Positions 8,793-16,040 of a stretch of 64,000 nt of DNA are shown piece by piece. This DNA is from Oscillospiraceae bacterium (GTDB lineage Bacteria > Bacillota > Clostridia > Oscillospirales > Ruminococcaceae). The notes beneath the pieces were generated by a model. The model had not been told where the DNA came from, did no database searches, and saw nothing but the letters and a program-made list of their open reading frames with translations. Numbering within the stretch: the stretch's first letter is position 1; the number at the start of each line of letters is the position of its first letter. The stretch spans positions 2,294,001 to 2,358,000 of the forward strand of contig CP107208.1 in assembly GCA_025758045.1 (NCBI GenBank). Direction: 5' to 3'. The position numbers and the translations under genes are program-made.

Positions 8793-9508
8793 TCGAGGTA
8801 AAAAATCTGCAAAAGACCTACCGCAGCCATGGCCAGACCGTGGGCCTGCTGGGGGCGGACTTCACCGTGCCGGACGGGCAGATCGTGGGCGTATTGGGGG
8901 AGAATGGCGCCGGAAAAACCACGATGCTGCGCTGCATTGCCGAGCTGCTGCCCCACAAGGGCACGGCGCTGCTGGACGGCAGACCGGCGGGCGAACAGTA
9001 TGGGCGCATCAGCTACATCACCGGCGAGGGCAGCTATTACCCCGCGCTGACGGTGGCCGCCTACGGCCAGCTGCTGGCCGACCTGCACCCGGCGTTTGAC
9101 CCCGCGCGGTACGCGAAGTTTTTGGAGTTTTTCAGCCTGCACGGGTCGGACGTCATCGGGCATCTCTCCACCGGCCAGCGCGCCCGGGTGGAGCTGGCCG
9201 CGGGCTTTGCCAAGCGGGTGCCCTACTACCTGATGGACGAGCCGTTTTTGGGCAAGGACCCCTTTACACGGCGGGACTTCATCAAGCTGATGAGCGCCAC
9301 CCTCACCGGCGGCGAAACGCTGCTGCTCTCGACCCATTATATCGAGGACGTGGACCATTTCCTCGACCGTGCGCTGATTTTGCACAACGGCCGCATTGCC
9401 GAGGACCTGCTGCTGGATACTCTGACCCCCGGCGACACCCTGTTAAACCACATGGCCGCCGCCTGCCACTGGGACCCCAAACGGTACTTGGAGTTTGAGG
9501 AAGAATAA
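8789..9508 (+). CDS. ABC transporter ATP-binding protein
   Basis: 239-residue nucleotide-binding subunit. Walker A GENGAGKTT, signature LSTGQRARVELA (a variant of LSGGQ), Walker B YYLMDEPF and the switch histidine in LLLSTH are all present, so it should hydrolyse ATP. It is last in the GntR operon and overlaps the preceding gene by ATGA. Small ABC-2 type ATPases of this kind energise export or antibiotic-resistance functions in YtrA-controlled operons; the substrate is unknown. A strong terminator follows. Confidence 0.93.
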   Translation: MIEVKNLQKTYRSHGQTVGLLGADFTVPDGQIVGVLGENGAGKTTMLRCIAELLPHKGTALLDGRPAGEQYGRISYITGEGSYYPALTVAAYGQLLADLHPAFDPARYAKFLEFFSLHGSDVIGHLSTGQRARVELAAGFAKRVPYYLMDEPFLGKDPFTRRDFIKLMSATLTGGETLLLSTHYIEDVDHFLDRALILHNGRIAEDLLLDTLTPGDTLLNHMAAACHWDPKRYLEFEEE

Positions 9509-9512
9509 AAAT

Positions 9513-9545
9513 TCCCGCAGCTATAACCAGCTGCGGGATTTTTTG
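9513..9545 (+). terminator. Intrinsic terminator of the GntR/ABC operon
   Basis: A 10-bp stem (9513-9522 with 9529-9538; CCCGCAGCT / AGCTGCGGG), 6-base loop, then TTTTTT. Confidence 0.9.
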
Positions 9546-9662
9546 TGTTTTGTAGGAAATGTAAAAAAGAAACGGATGATTTCTCTGAAATCTTCCAAAG
9601 TGATTGTTTGGACAAATTACTTTTGAAACTGCTTATGAGCTTTATGAAACGGCAGGTTAATT

Positions 9663-10685
9663 ATGGGAACAGGATCATCTGATAAAAACTATCTTATTGA
9701 GTTGGATTGCTCAAGAGATTTAGCCGCAATATTTATACTTGTGTACCATTTCATTATTGAATCAAATACAGCTGGATATATCCATTTTTCTCCATTTATA
9801 CTCCAAATGTTTAGCTTTTGGGGAAGCATTGGGGTCAATTTATTCTTTTTGCTTTCTGGGGCAAGCTTAACCCACCGTTGGCAAAACAGGTGGAATCTAA
9901 AGGAATATGTAAAAGGCAGAATTTTAGCGATTTATCCGGATTTTTGGGTGATATTTTTTTCTTTATTTGTCTATGGAGAAGTCTTGCATGGAAATAATGC
10001 CTCAGTCCCAAAATGGAAACTCATCTTTTCTATTATAGGGGTTGACGGCTACATGCAACAGTTCACCTCTACGTTTTATAAAATTGGCGAATGGTTTTTA
10101 GGATGTTTACTCATTTTATATTTTTTGTTCCCTATTTTTCGTTATTTCGTTTCGCCTAACAAAAGGACGTTCTTTGGTGGTTCTATTCTTTTTCTATTTT
10201 GGCTTATTGGGCCTTCTTTGTGTTTGCCATACGATGGTAATCACATGGTATTGGGACAAGCCTTTGTGTTTTGGGTTGGCATGTTGCTTTCACAGCTTTT
10301 CGGTCGTAAGTACAATTGTAAACAACTTGTATTCTGCGGAGTCATATGTGGAGTCCTTGCATTATTATATGTACCCACAAAATACATAGCTTTCTTCTCC
10401 GCCATTTTTATAATACTATTTGCTGGTGTTTCTGCCCAATACTTAAAAAAGCTTCCATATTCCATACGCTTATTCATACGCCTTTTTTCAAAGCAAAGTT
10501 ATCGTATTTTTCTTATCCACCATGTACTATTAGTTATTGTAATTATTCCGCGTGCAATTCTATATGCTTGGCATCCAATCTTTACATTCATCGTATATTT
10601 CATTTTCTGTATCATATTATCAGCATTGTTAAGCTATATTTCAAAACCAGTCGCGTTGTTGCTTAAGACTTTGCTTGATTACTGA
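9663..10685 (+). CDS. Acyltransferase 3 family membrane protein
   Basis: 340 residues with about ten membrane segments, matching the acyltransferase-3/OafA type that transfers acyl (often O-acetyl) groups to sugars of surface polymers. The N-terminal signature LDCSRDLAAIFILVYHF carries the conserved arginine and the helix histidine. The gene is clearly AT-richer than the flanking genes and has no strong ribosome site (CAGGTT only), which suggests horizontal gain. It stands alone between a terminator and a cluster of hairpin repeats. Confidence 0.8.
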   Translation: MGTGSSDKNYLIELDCSRDLAAIFILVYHFIIESNTAGYIHFSPFILQMFSFWGSIGVNLFFLLSGASLTHRWQNRWNLKEYVKGRILAIYPDFWVIFFSLFVYGEVLHGNNASVPKWKLIFSIIGVDGYMQQFTSTFYKIGEWFLGCLLILYFLFPIFRYFVSPNKRTFFGGSILFLFWLIGPSLCLPYDGNHMVLGQAFVFWVGMLLSQLFGRKYNCKQLVFCGVICGVLALLYVPTKYIAFFSAIFIILFAGVSAQYLKKLPYSIRLFIRLFSKQSYRIFLIHHVLLVIVIIPRAILYAWHPIFTFIVYFIFCIILSALLSYISKPVALLLKTLLDY

Positions 10686-10766
10686 TGTTTGATACCCACC
10701 ATTATGGAAAGGACAACTGTTGGGTAGACTGCATAAACAGTACCGGCAGCATAATGCTGTTGTTGA

Positions 10767-10924
10767 TGTAGGGGCGCACAGTATGCGCCCACTAACGGCG
10801 CGGCAAACGCAGGTACAACGGGCCGATATAGAATCGGCCCCTACGAGCGTAAGGAAAATGGCATGCAAATTCCGTAGGGGCGGATTCCATATCCGCCCGC
10901 GGGCGAACAATGTTCGCCCCTACA
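10767..10924. repeat. Cluster of four hairpin repeats
   Basis: Four imperfect palindromes follow one another: 10768-10790, 10820-10844, 10874-10900 and 10901-10924. Each pairs a GGGGCG- or GGGCCGA-type arm with its complement, and most carry a GTAGGGGC or GCCCCTAC edge. Unequal spacing and differing loops exclude CRISPR. No gene is present between 10,686 and 10,941. Confidence 0.7.
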
Positions 10925-10941
10925 CTACGCCTTACATCAAA

Positions 10942-11625
10942 TCACACGCTCTCAATCATCCGCGTCACAATTTCGGTCGCAGTCTTGACGTACTCGGTGA
11001 TGCTGAACTGCTTGACCACCAGCACCTCATACCCGCTCTCGTCGGCGTTGTCGCTCATGGCGCGCAGGATGACGCAGGGCACGCCGTTGCGGCCGGCAAT
11101 CTGGCTCACGGCAGCGCCTTCCATCTCCACGCAGTCGGGATGGCACTTTTCCTCGATGGTTTTCTTCGTAGCTGCGTCACCTACAAAGGTGTCGCCGGTG
11201 GCGATCTTGCCCGCAATGGCCTTCACGCCGCAGGCTTCGCAGGCATCCAGCGCGGCCTGTACCAGCGCGGGGTCGCCGTGGTACTCGGTCTGGAACGGGG
11301 CGCTCTGGGCAATCATGCTCAGCTCCGCGTCGTGGTAGACCACGGTCTCGCCCACGCAGACATCACCGATGCCGATTTTGCTCGTCATATTGCCGGCAAT
11401 GCCGCTGAAAATCAACTTATCAATGTTATATTTTGTGCAAAGCACCTGCACGGTGCTGGCGGCGTTGGCCTTGCCCATACCGGCGCAGCACACCACCACC
11501 TGCTTGCCCTGCAGGGTGCCGCAGTGGTACTCCACCCCGGCGTAGTTCTCTTTGGTCACGTCGGCCAGCTGGGCACACAGCTGGTCCACTTCGTCGGGCA
11601 TAGCGCCCATAATGCCAATAATCAT
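10942..11625 (-). CDS. mtnN: 5'-methylthioadenosine/S-adenosylhomocysteine nucleosidase
   Basis: Cytosolic hydrolase of 227 residues that splits adenine from methylthioadenosine and S-adenosylhomocysteine, feeding methionine salvage and producing the LuxS precursor. The catalytic set matches E. coli MtnN: E12 in the N-terminal GIMGAMPDE, E169 in VEMEG, and D192 in RAMSDNAD. The length is standard. The start follows GGAG. It lies 16 bases after the ychF stop on the same strand, so the two are probably co-transcribed from the ychF side. Confidence 0.95.
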   Translation of the reverse strand: MIIGIMGAMPDEVDQLCAQLADVTKENYAGVEYHCGTLQGKQVVVCCAGMGKANAASTVQVLCTKYNIDKLIFSGIAGNMTSKIGIGDVCVGETVVYHDAELSMIAQSAPFQTEYHGDPALVQAALDACEACGVKAIAGKIATGDTFVGDAATKKTIEEKCHPDCVEMEGAAVSQIAGRNGVPCVILRAMSDNADESGYEVLVVKQFSITEYVKTATEIVTRMIESV

Positions 11626-11641
11626 CGTTGTATCTCCAATT

Positions 11642-12772
11642 TTACACGTTGAACAGGAACTCGATCACGTCGCCGTCGTTAACAACGTACTCTTTGCCCT
11701 CGGTGCGCTGCAGGCCCTTGGCCTTGACGGCGGCGTAGTTGAAGTCGGCGTCCTCCAGGTCCTTGTAGGCGATGACCTGCGCACGGATGAAGCCGCGCTC
11801 GAAGTCGCTGTGGATCTTACCGGCTGCCTGGGGGGCCTTGGTGCCGCGCTTGATAGTCCAGGCGCGGCATTCTTTCTTGCCATCGGTCAAGAAGCTGATG
11901 AGTCCAAGCAGCTCGTAGCTGGCCTTGATAAGCTTGTCCAGACCCGTGGATTCAATGCCCATTTCCTGCAGGAACGCGATTTTTTCCTCCTGGGTGGAAC
12001 CGGCGATGTCCTCCTCGGTCTTGGCGCAGATGGGGATAGCCTGGGCGTTTTCCTCCTTGGCGCGGGCGGCGACCAGGGGATAGTAGGGGTTCTCGTCCAA
12101 GCCGCCCAGCAGGTCGTCCTCGCCCACGTTGCAGGCGTAGATGACCGGCTTGGCGGAGAGCAGGCCCAGCTCCTTGCGGGTGGCCTTCACAGCGTCGTCG
12201 CTCTCGTCAAAGGCGAAGCTGCGGGCGGGCTTGCCGGCTTCCAGCCAGGCAGCCAGGTCGGCCAGCCAGGCAGCCTCGGCGGCTGCGGCCTTATTGCCGG
12301 TCTTGGCAGCTTTCTGCTGGCGGCCCAAACGGTTGCTTACAACCTCCAGGTCGGCCAAAATCAGCTCCAGGTCGATGGCGTCAATGTCGCGGATGGGGTC
12401 AACGCTCTCGGGCTTGTTCACGTCCTCGACCACATGGATGATATTGTCGTCGTCAAAGCAGCGCACCACGTGCACGATGGCGTCGCACTCGCGGATGTGG
12501 CCCAGGAACTTGTTGCCCAGGCCGGCGCCCTGGCTGGCGCCCTTGACAAGGCCTGCAATGTCGACAAATTCCACGATAGCAGGCGTCTTTTTGTCGGTCT
12601 CCCAAATCTCGGCCAGCTTGTCCAGCCGCGGGTCGGGCACCGGCACAATGCCGGAGTTCGGCTCAATGGTGCAGAAAGGATAGTTCGCCGCCTGCGCGTT
12701 CTGCGTGCTGGTCAGCGCATTAAAAAGGGTGGATTTGCCTACATTAGGAAGGCCCACGATACCTAATTTCAT
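11642..12772 (-). CDS. ychF: Redox-regulated ribosome-associated ATPase YchF
   Basis: Obg-like P-loop protein of 376 residues, universal in bacteria, that prefers ATP over GTP and binds ribosomes. P-loop GLPNVGKST lies at residues 7-15. The G4 position reads NVGE, the YchF variant of NKxD that explains the ATP preference. The C-terminal TGS-like domain ends in the conserved GKEYVVNDGDVIEFLFNV. AAAGGAG precedes the start. Its 5' end faces the 3' end of the integrase gene, so the mobile element was inserted directly upstream of ychF and may have replaced its promoter region. Confidence 0.96.
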   Translation of the reverse strand: MKLGIVGLPNVGKSTLFNALTSTQNAQAANYPFCTIEPNSGIVPVPDPRLDKLAEIWETDKKTPAIVEFVDIAGLVKGASQGAGLGNKFLGHIRECDAIVHVVRCFDDDNIIHVVEDVNKPESVDPIRDIDAIDLELILADLEVVSNRLGRQQKAAKTGNKAAAAEAAWLADLAAWLEAGKPARSFAFDESDDAVKATRKELGLLSAKPVIYACNVGEDDLLGGLDENPYYPLVAARAKEENAQAIPICAKTEEDIAGSTQEEKIAFLQEMGIESTGLDKLIKASYELLGLISFLTDGKKECRAWTIKRGTKAPQAAGKIHSDFERGFIRAQVIAYKDLEDADFNYAAVKAKGLQRTEGKEYVVNDGDVIEFLFNV

Positions 12773-12823
12773 ATTTTTCCATATCTCCTTTATTATCGTT
12801 GTTTTTTGTTACCGGATTTGGGG

Positions 12824-12862
12824 TTTTACCCCCATTTTACCCCCATTTTCGAGGTTTACCCC
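12824..12862. repeat. Tandem 11-bp repeats at the integrase end of the element
   Basis: TTTTACCCCCA occurs twice in tandem (12824-12834 and 12835-12845), and a degenerate TTTACCCC follows at 12855-12862, overlapping the integrase stop. Short direct repeats of this kind at an int end are typical arm-type binding sites, and the attachment core probably lies between here and ychF (12773-12823). No matching core was found by eye elsewhere. Confidence 0.45.
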
Positions 12863-14046
12863 TTTTTCTCTATATCAGCTGCCTCAAAAAGACGCACGGC
12901 GTTCTGCATTGAATCATCAGAAACATGGACGTATTTGTCCATCGTCGTCTTGATACTGGTGTGCCCCAGCAACTGCTGCAAGACCTTGGGCTGCATGCCG
13001 CGCTCAATCGCGCGGGTAGCATACGTATGGCGCAGCGCGTGCATCCCAAAGGGAGCAATGCCGGCTTTTTCGCACAGCTTATAGAGGTGGGTGTCATAGG
13101 AACTGTTCTTAATCGGTTCACCGGTGCGATAGTTTACAAAGACCAGATCGTGCATGCAGAAGTACATCTGCCTTCCGGTACGGCGGTCCGTGTATTCCAG
13201 AATCTGCTGCATGGTGGGCGACTCTTTACGGGTCAAGCGCTCGTCATAGCAGCTCTTCAAAATACGATATGCGGTATCGGTCAAGGGGATAGTGCGGTAG
13301 CTTTTCACCGTTTTGGGCGGCCCGGCACGCCAGTACTTGAAGTGATGGCGGTACTCCAAACTTTTATTGACGGTAAGAGTACGCTTCTTCCAGTTGATGG
13401 CATCCCAAGTCAAACCAATCAATTCACCCGTGCGCAACCCGGTTTCCAACAGCAGAGCATATTGCCGGTAGTTGTGGGAATCTTTTGCTACGTCGAGGAA
13501 ACGCTTTTGTTCCTCAACGGAAAGGTAGCGGATATCGTCCACTGCACGGACCGGCTTGTTATAGCGCACGCCATTCATCGGATGTTTGACGATAATATCG
13601 TTCATCACAGCAGATTTGAACATGGTACCCATGGCAATGTAAGTCTGGCGGATCGTAGAACCGGCGTAGGTGCTTTCCATGCGGTTCAGAATGATCTGGC
13701 AGTGCATCGGCTTTACGTCGCCCATGCACATGGTTCCAATCACCGGCTGAACATTTCTCTTATAGCGTTCTGTGTAGTTGCGGATGCAGTTCGGAGAACG
13801 GTTACAGATGATGTTCGTGATCCAGTAGTCAAACCAATTGTCTACGGACATGTCAGAGTTGCAGGTGATGACGCGATGACGCAATTCGTATTTCGTATCG
13901 GCAAGCCAATTCTTGGCTTCGGGCAGCGACTTGAAATATTTTTCTCGCCGTTCCCCGTCTTTGGTATAGTATCTTGCGGAATATAACCCGTCCTTTCTTT
14001 GGCGTATGCCTTTTCCGCATTCTTTTCGCTTTAGGCTTTTACCCAT
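12856..14046 (-). CDS. int: Tyrosine site-specific integrase (Tn916/lambda-Int type)
   Basis: 396-residue recombinase that inserts and excises the element. The order is an N-terminal arm-binding domain (about 10-60), a SAM-like core-binding domain (about 65-160) and a catalytic domain with R205 (TGLRTGE), H336-x-x-R339 (HALRH), H362 (LLGHTS) and the nucleophile Y372 (DKYVH). The start is placed at the ATG preceded by AAAGGAG; an upstream in-frame ATG lacks a ribosome site. It points toward ychF with its stop within 90 bases of the chromosomal gene, and xis lies just behind it. Confidence 0.95.
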   Translation of the reverse strand: MGKSLKRKECGKGIRQRKDGLYSARYYTKDGERREKYFKSLPEAKNWLADTKYELRHRVITCNSDMSVDNWFDYWITNIICNRSPNCIRNYTERYKRNVQPVIGTMCMGDVKPMHCQIILNRMESTYAGSTIRQTYIAMGTMFKSAVMNDIIVKHPMNGVRYNKPVRAVDDIRYLSVEEQKRFLDVAKDSHNYRQYALLLETGLRTGELIGLTWDAINWKKRTLTVNKSLEYRHHFKYWRAGPPKTVKSYRTIPLTDTAYRILKSCYDERLTRKESPTMQQILEYTDRRTGRQMYFCMHDLVFVNYRTGEPIKNSSYDTHLYKLCEKAGIAPFGMHALRHTYATRAIERGMQPKVLQQLLGHTSIKTTMDKYVHVSDDSMQNAVRLFEAADIEKKG

Positions 14047-14131
14047 AGTGGACTCCTTTCCAAAGCGGGAATCCAACGCGATACTGAAATTATAGCACAT
14101 GAAATCCCTATTTTCAACGGCATTACCTCTC

Positions 14132-14335
14132 TTAAATAATCAGCTTGCTGCTGATGTAGGCTTCAAATTCCTTGCGCTTGACCAATTTCTTTGACCCTAC
14201 ATACAACACGAAAGGACAGTTGGGCTGTTTGAGCATAGCATCAATTTTGTTGATGCCGATATTGCTGTATTCAGATGCTTCTTTAATGGAAAGCGTCAGC
14301 TTCAGATGAATGGGTACACTTTCGGGATCTTGCAT
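14132..14335 (-). CDS. xis: Excisionase-like DNA-binding protein
   Basis: 67 residues. The sequence LTLSIKEASEYSNIGINKID followed by a basic stretch (GSKKLVKRKEFEAYI) has the form of Tn916-type excisionases, winged-helix proteins that bend DNA and steer the integrase toward excision. It lies upstream of int on the same strand. AGGAGG stands eight bases before the ATG. Confidence 0.85.
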   Translation of the reverse strand: MQDPESVPIHLKLTLSIKEASEYSNIGINKIDAMLKQPNCPFVLYVGSKKLVKRKEFEAYISSKLII

Positions 14336-14514
14336 AATAAATGCCTCCTATTGCCTTTATAGTGTCAGATTTTCTTCGCGCGCGTGACAGCATCGATTTA
14401 AGGAATAAATCTTGCTGTATTCTAATTTTAATAGGAAAAACAACGATGGTATATACAAAAGCTGCGCGGATGTAATGCGGGCACCATGCTTTTATCATGC
14501 AAAATCTCACCATC

Positions 14515-14544
14515 TTGACAGGGCGGACATTCTTGTGCTATACT
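14515..14544 (+). promoter_or_regulatory. Promoter of the element's main rightward operon
   Basis: TTGACA (14515-14520), an 18-base spacer and TATACT (14539-14544). It fires into the structured leader that begins near 14,551 and should drive genes 14,814 to about 20,459 or further. Confidence 0.8.
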
Positions 14545-14550
14545 CCACCT

Positions 14551-14750
14551 GTAAATGATTTTTGTGCCTTGCGCACACGTTGTTTAAGTTTGTAATTCGT
14601 GCCAGCAGCCCTGTCCTGCCCATATCGGGCGGACGCTGCCGGCACTTTTCTTTTTATACGGGGTGAAAACACCCAACCATAGCGAGAATGATCGTGGTTC
14701 GCGGTTTGCCGTGAACATCAGGCATTGCCTGCAGTCATTCTCGCTTTTTT
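14551..14750 (+). promoter_or_regulatory. Structured 5' leader with two terminator hairpins in series (copy 1)
   Basis: Transcribed, non-coding leader. After a block (TGTAAATGATTTTTGTGCC) shared with the leader at 26 kb come three hairpins. Hairpin A, 14599-14645, pairs GTGCC, GCAGC, GTCC and GCCC with GGGC, GGAC, GCTGC and GGCAC and runs into TTTTCTTTTT. A small GGGTG-AAAA-CACCC hairpin lies at 14661-14674. Hairpin B, 14681-14745, closes with AGCGAGAATGA/TCATTCTCGCT, encloses two inner hairpins and runs into TTTTTT. Both A and B look like intrinsic terminators placed before the first gene, which implies attenuation or antitermination. I recognise no known riboswitch. Confidence 0.75.
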
Positions 14751-14813
14751 ATTTTGTTTCAGAGCCGCCAGGCTTTGAGAAATACATTTTATATAGGAAA
14801 GGTGGAACACCAA

Positions 14814-14963
14814 ATGAATGAACAGGTAAGACCCAAGGCAATCGCACGGCGCATCACGCGCCCGCGCAAGGCAAGACCCATCCCACGCAATTTGCAGTAT
14901 CGGCTGTACAATGTGCGCACCCGGCCCAAGCGTCCCTATCTCCGGCGCGAGAGGAGGGGCTGA
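14814..14963 (+). CDS. Small arginine-rich protein
   Basis: 49 residues, very basic (MNEQVRPKAIARRI at the start, RPKRPYLRRERRG at the end), with AAAGGTGG as ribosome site and only two bases before the next start. It is the first gene behind the structured leader. The composition suggests nucleic-acid or ribosome binding, but no family is recognised. Its position and tight coupling make it a real small gene rather than a chance frame. Confidence 0.6.
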   Translation: MNEQVRPKAIARRITRPRKARPIPRNLQYRLYNVRTRPKRPYLRRERRG

Positions 14964-14965
14964 AG

Positions 14966-16021
14966 ATGCCGGAGCACATACGGCAGGAACCCAAGGTGCT
15001 GGTCAGCACCGAAAACCTCACCGAGCAGGAATGGCTGGCATACCGCAGGCGGGGGATAGGCGGCAGCGATGTCGCCGCGATCCTCGGCATTTCTCCGTTC
15101 CGAACCGCCCGCGATCTGTACGATGACAAGCTGAACATCGCTTTGGCTGTCGATGATGCAGGCAACTGGGTGGCACTGGAAATGGGGCATCTGCTGGAAC
15201 CACTGGTTGCCCAGATATTCACCAAGAAAACCGGGTTGGAAGTTTTCCAAATCAAGAAGATGTTCCAGCACCCGCAATATCCCTTTATGCTGGCAGATGT
15301 GGACTACTTTGTTCGCCTGCCAAACGGAAAAATTGCGCTGCTGGAAATCAAAACGACCAACTACAACGCAAAAGACCACTGGTGGAAGGACGGCGAGGAA
15401 TGTGTTCCTGTCTACTACGAGACACAGGGGCGGCACTACATGGCCGTCATGGACATGGACGAAATCTTCTATTGCTGTCTCTACGGCAACAATGAGGACG
15501 AAGTCATTATCCGCCACCTGTACCGTGACCGGGAATATGAGCAGGAAATGGTCTATCTGGAACGCGAGTTTTGGCACGACCACATCTTGACCCGCATCCC
15601 GCCGCCCTACACCGAGGACGGCAGTCTGATTCTCGAAAGCCTGCGCCGCCGCTTAGGTGCTGCGGATAAGACGATTCCTGCCATCCAGCTGGACAATGAC
15701 CTGTCTGCTACCATGCTGCGGTATCTCCGCTTACAGGAGCAAAAGCAGCAAGTGGAAACGCAGGCAAAAACGCTGGACACAGAAATGCAGCGGCTGAAAG
15801 GTCAGATGGTTGCCAAACTGGACGGCAGCTGCATGGCGATGGGGGAGTACGGCGGTACACAGTACACAATCAGCTACAACCCCGTCAGCCGGACAGGCAT
15901 CACGAAAGACAACCTCCAAAAGCTGAAGCTGCTGCACCCGGATATTTATGACGAGTACGTCACGGTATCGGAATCGCGGCGGTTCAGCATCAAGGCAAAA
16001 TCGGCGGACGAAGCCGCCTGA
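14966..16021 (+). CDS. YqaJ-type viral recombinase nuclease
   Basis: 351-residue exonuclease of the PD-(D/E)XK superfamily, related to lambda Exo/YqaJ. Motifs: IGGSDVAAILGISPF (about 31-45), E78, the metal aspartates in ADVD (110-113) and LEIKT (E127, K129). Family role: resects double-stranded DNA ends for single-strand annealing or element replication. A C-terminal glutamine-rich coiled region follows the nuclease. GAGGAGGGG precedes the ATG. Its partner annealing protein is not obvious; the gene at 18357 could fill that place, but this is only a guess from order. Confidence 0.88.
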   Translation: MPEHIRQEPKVLVSTENLTEQEWLAYRRRGIGGSDVAAILGISPFRTARDLYDDKLNIALAVDDAGNWVALEMGHLLEPLVAQIFTKKTGLEVFQIKKMFQHPQYPFMLADVDYFVRLPNGKIALLEIKTTNYNAKDHWWKDGEECVPVYYETQGRHYMAVMDMDEIFYCCLYGNNEDEVIIRHLYRDREYEQEMVYLEREFWHDHILTRIPPPYTEDGSLILESLRRRLGAADKTIPAIQLDNDLSATMLRYLRLQEQKQQVETQAKTLDTEMQRLKGQMVAKLDGSCMAMGEYGGTQYTISYNPVSRTGITKDNLQKLKLLHPDIYDEYVTVSESRRFSIKAKSADEAA

Positions 16022-16040
16022 CAAAGAAGGGAGCGTGCCT

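Noticed and set aside
10767..10924. Possible CRISPR array
   Set aside because: The units are palindromes of different sequence and spacing, with no constant repeat, spacers or cas genes.
12773..12855. tRNA gene as the integration target
   Set aside because: No cloverleaf or conserved tRNA sequence is present between ychF and int.
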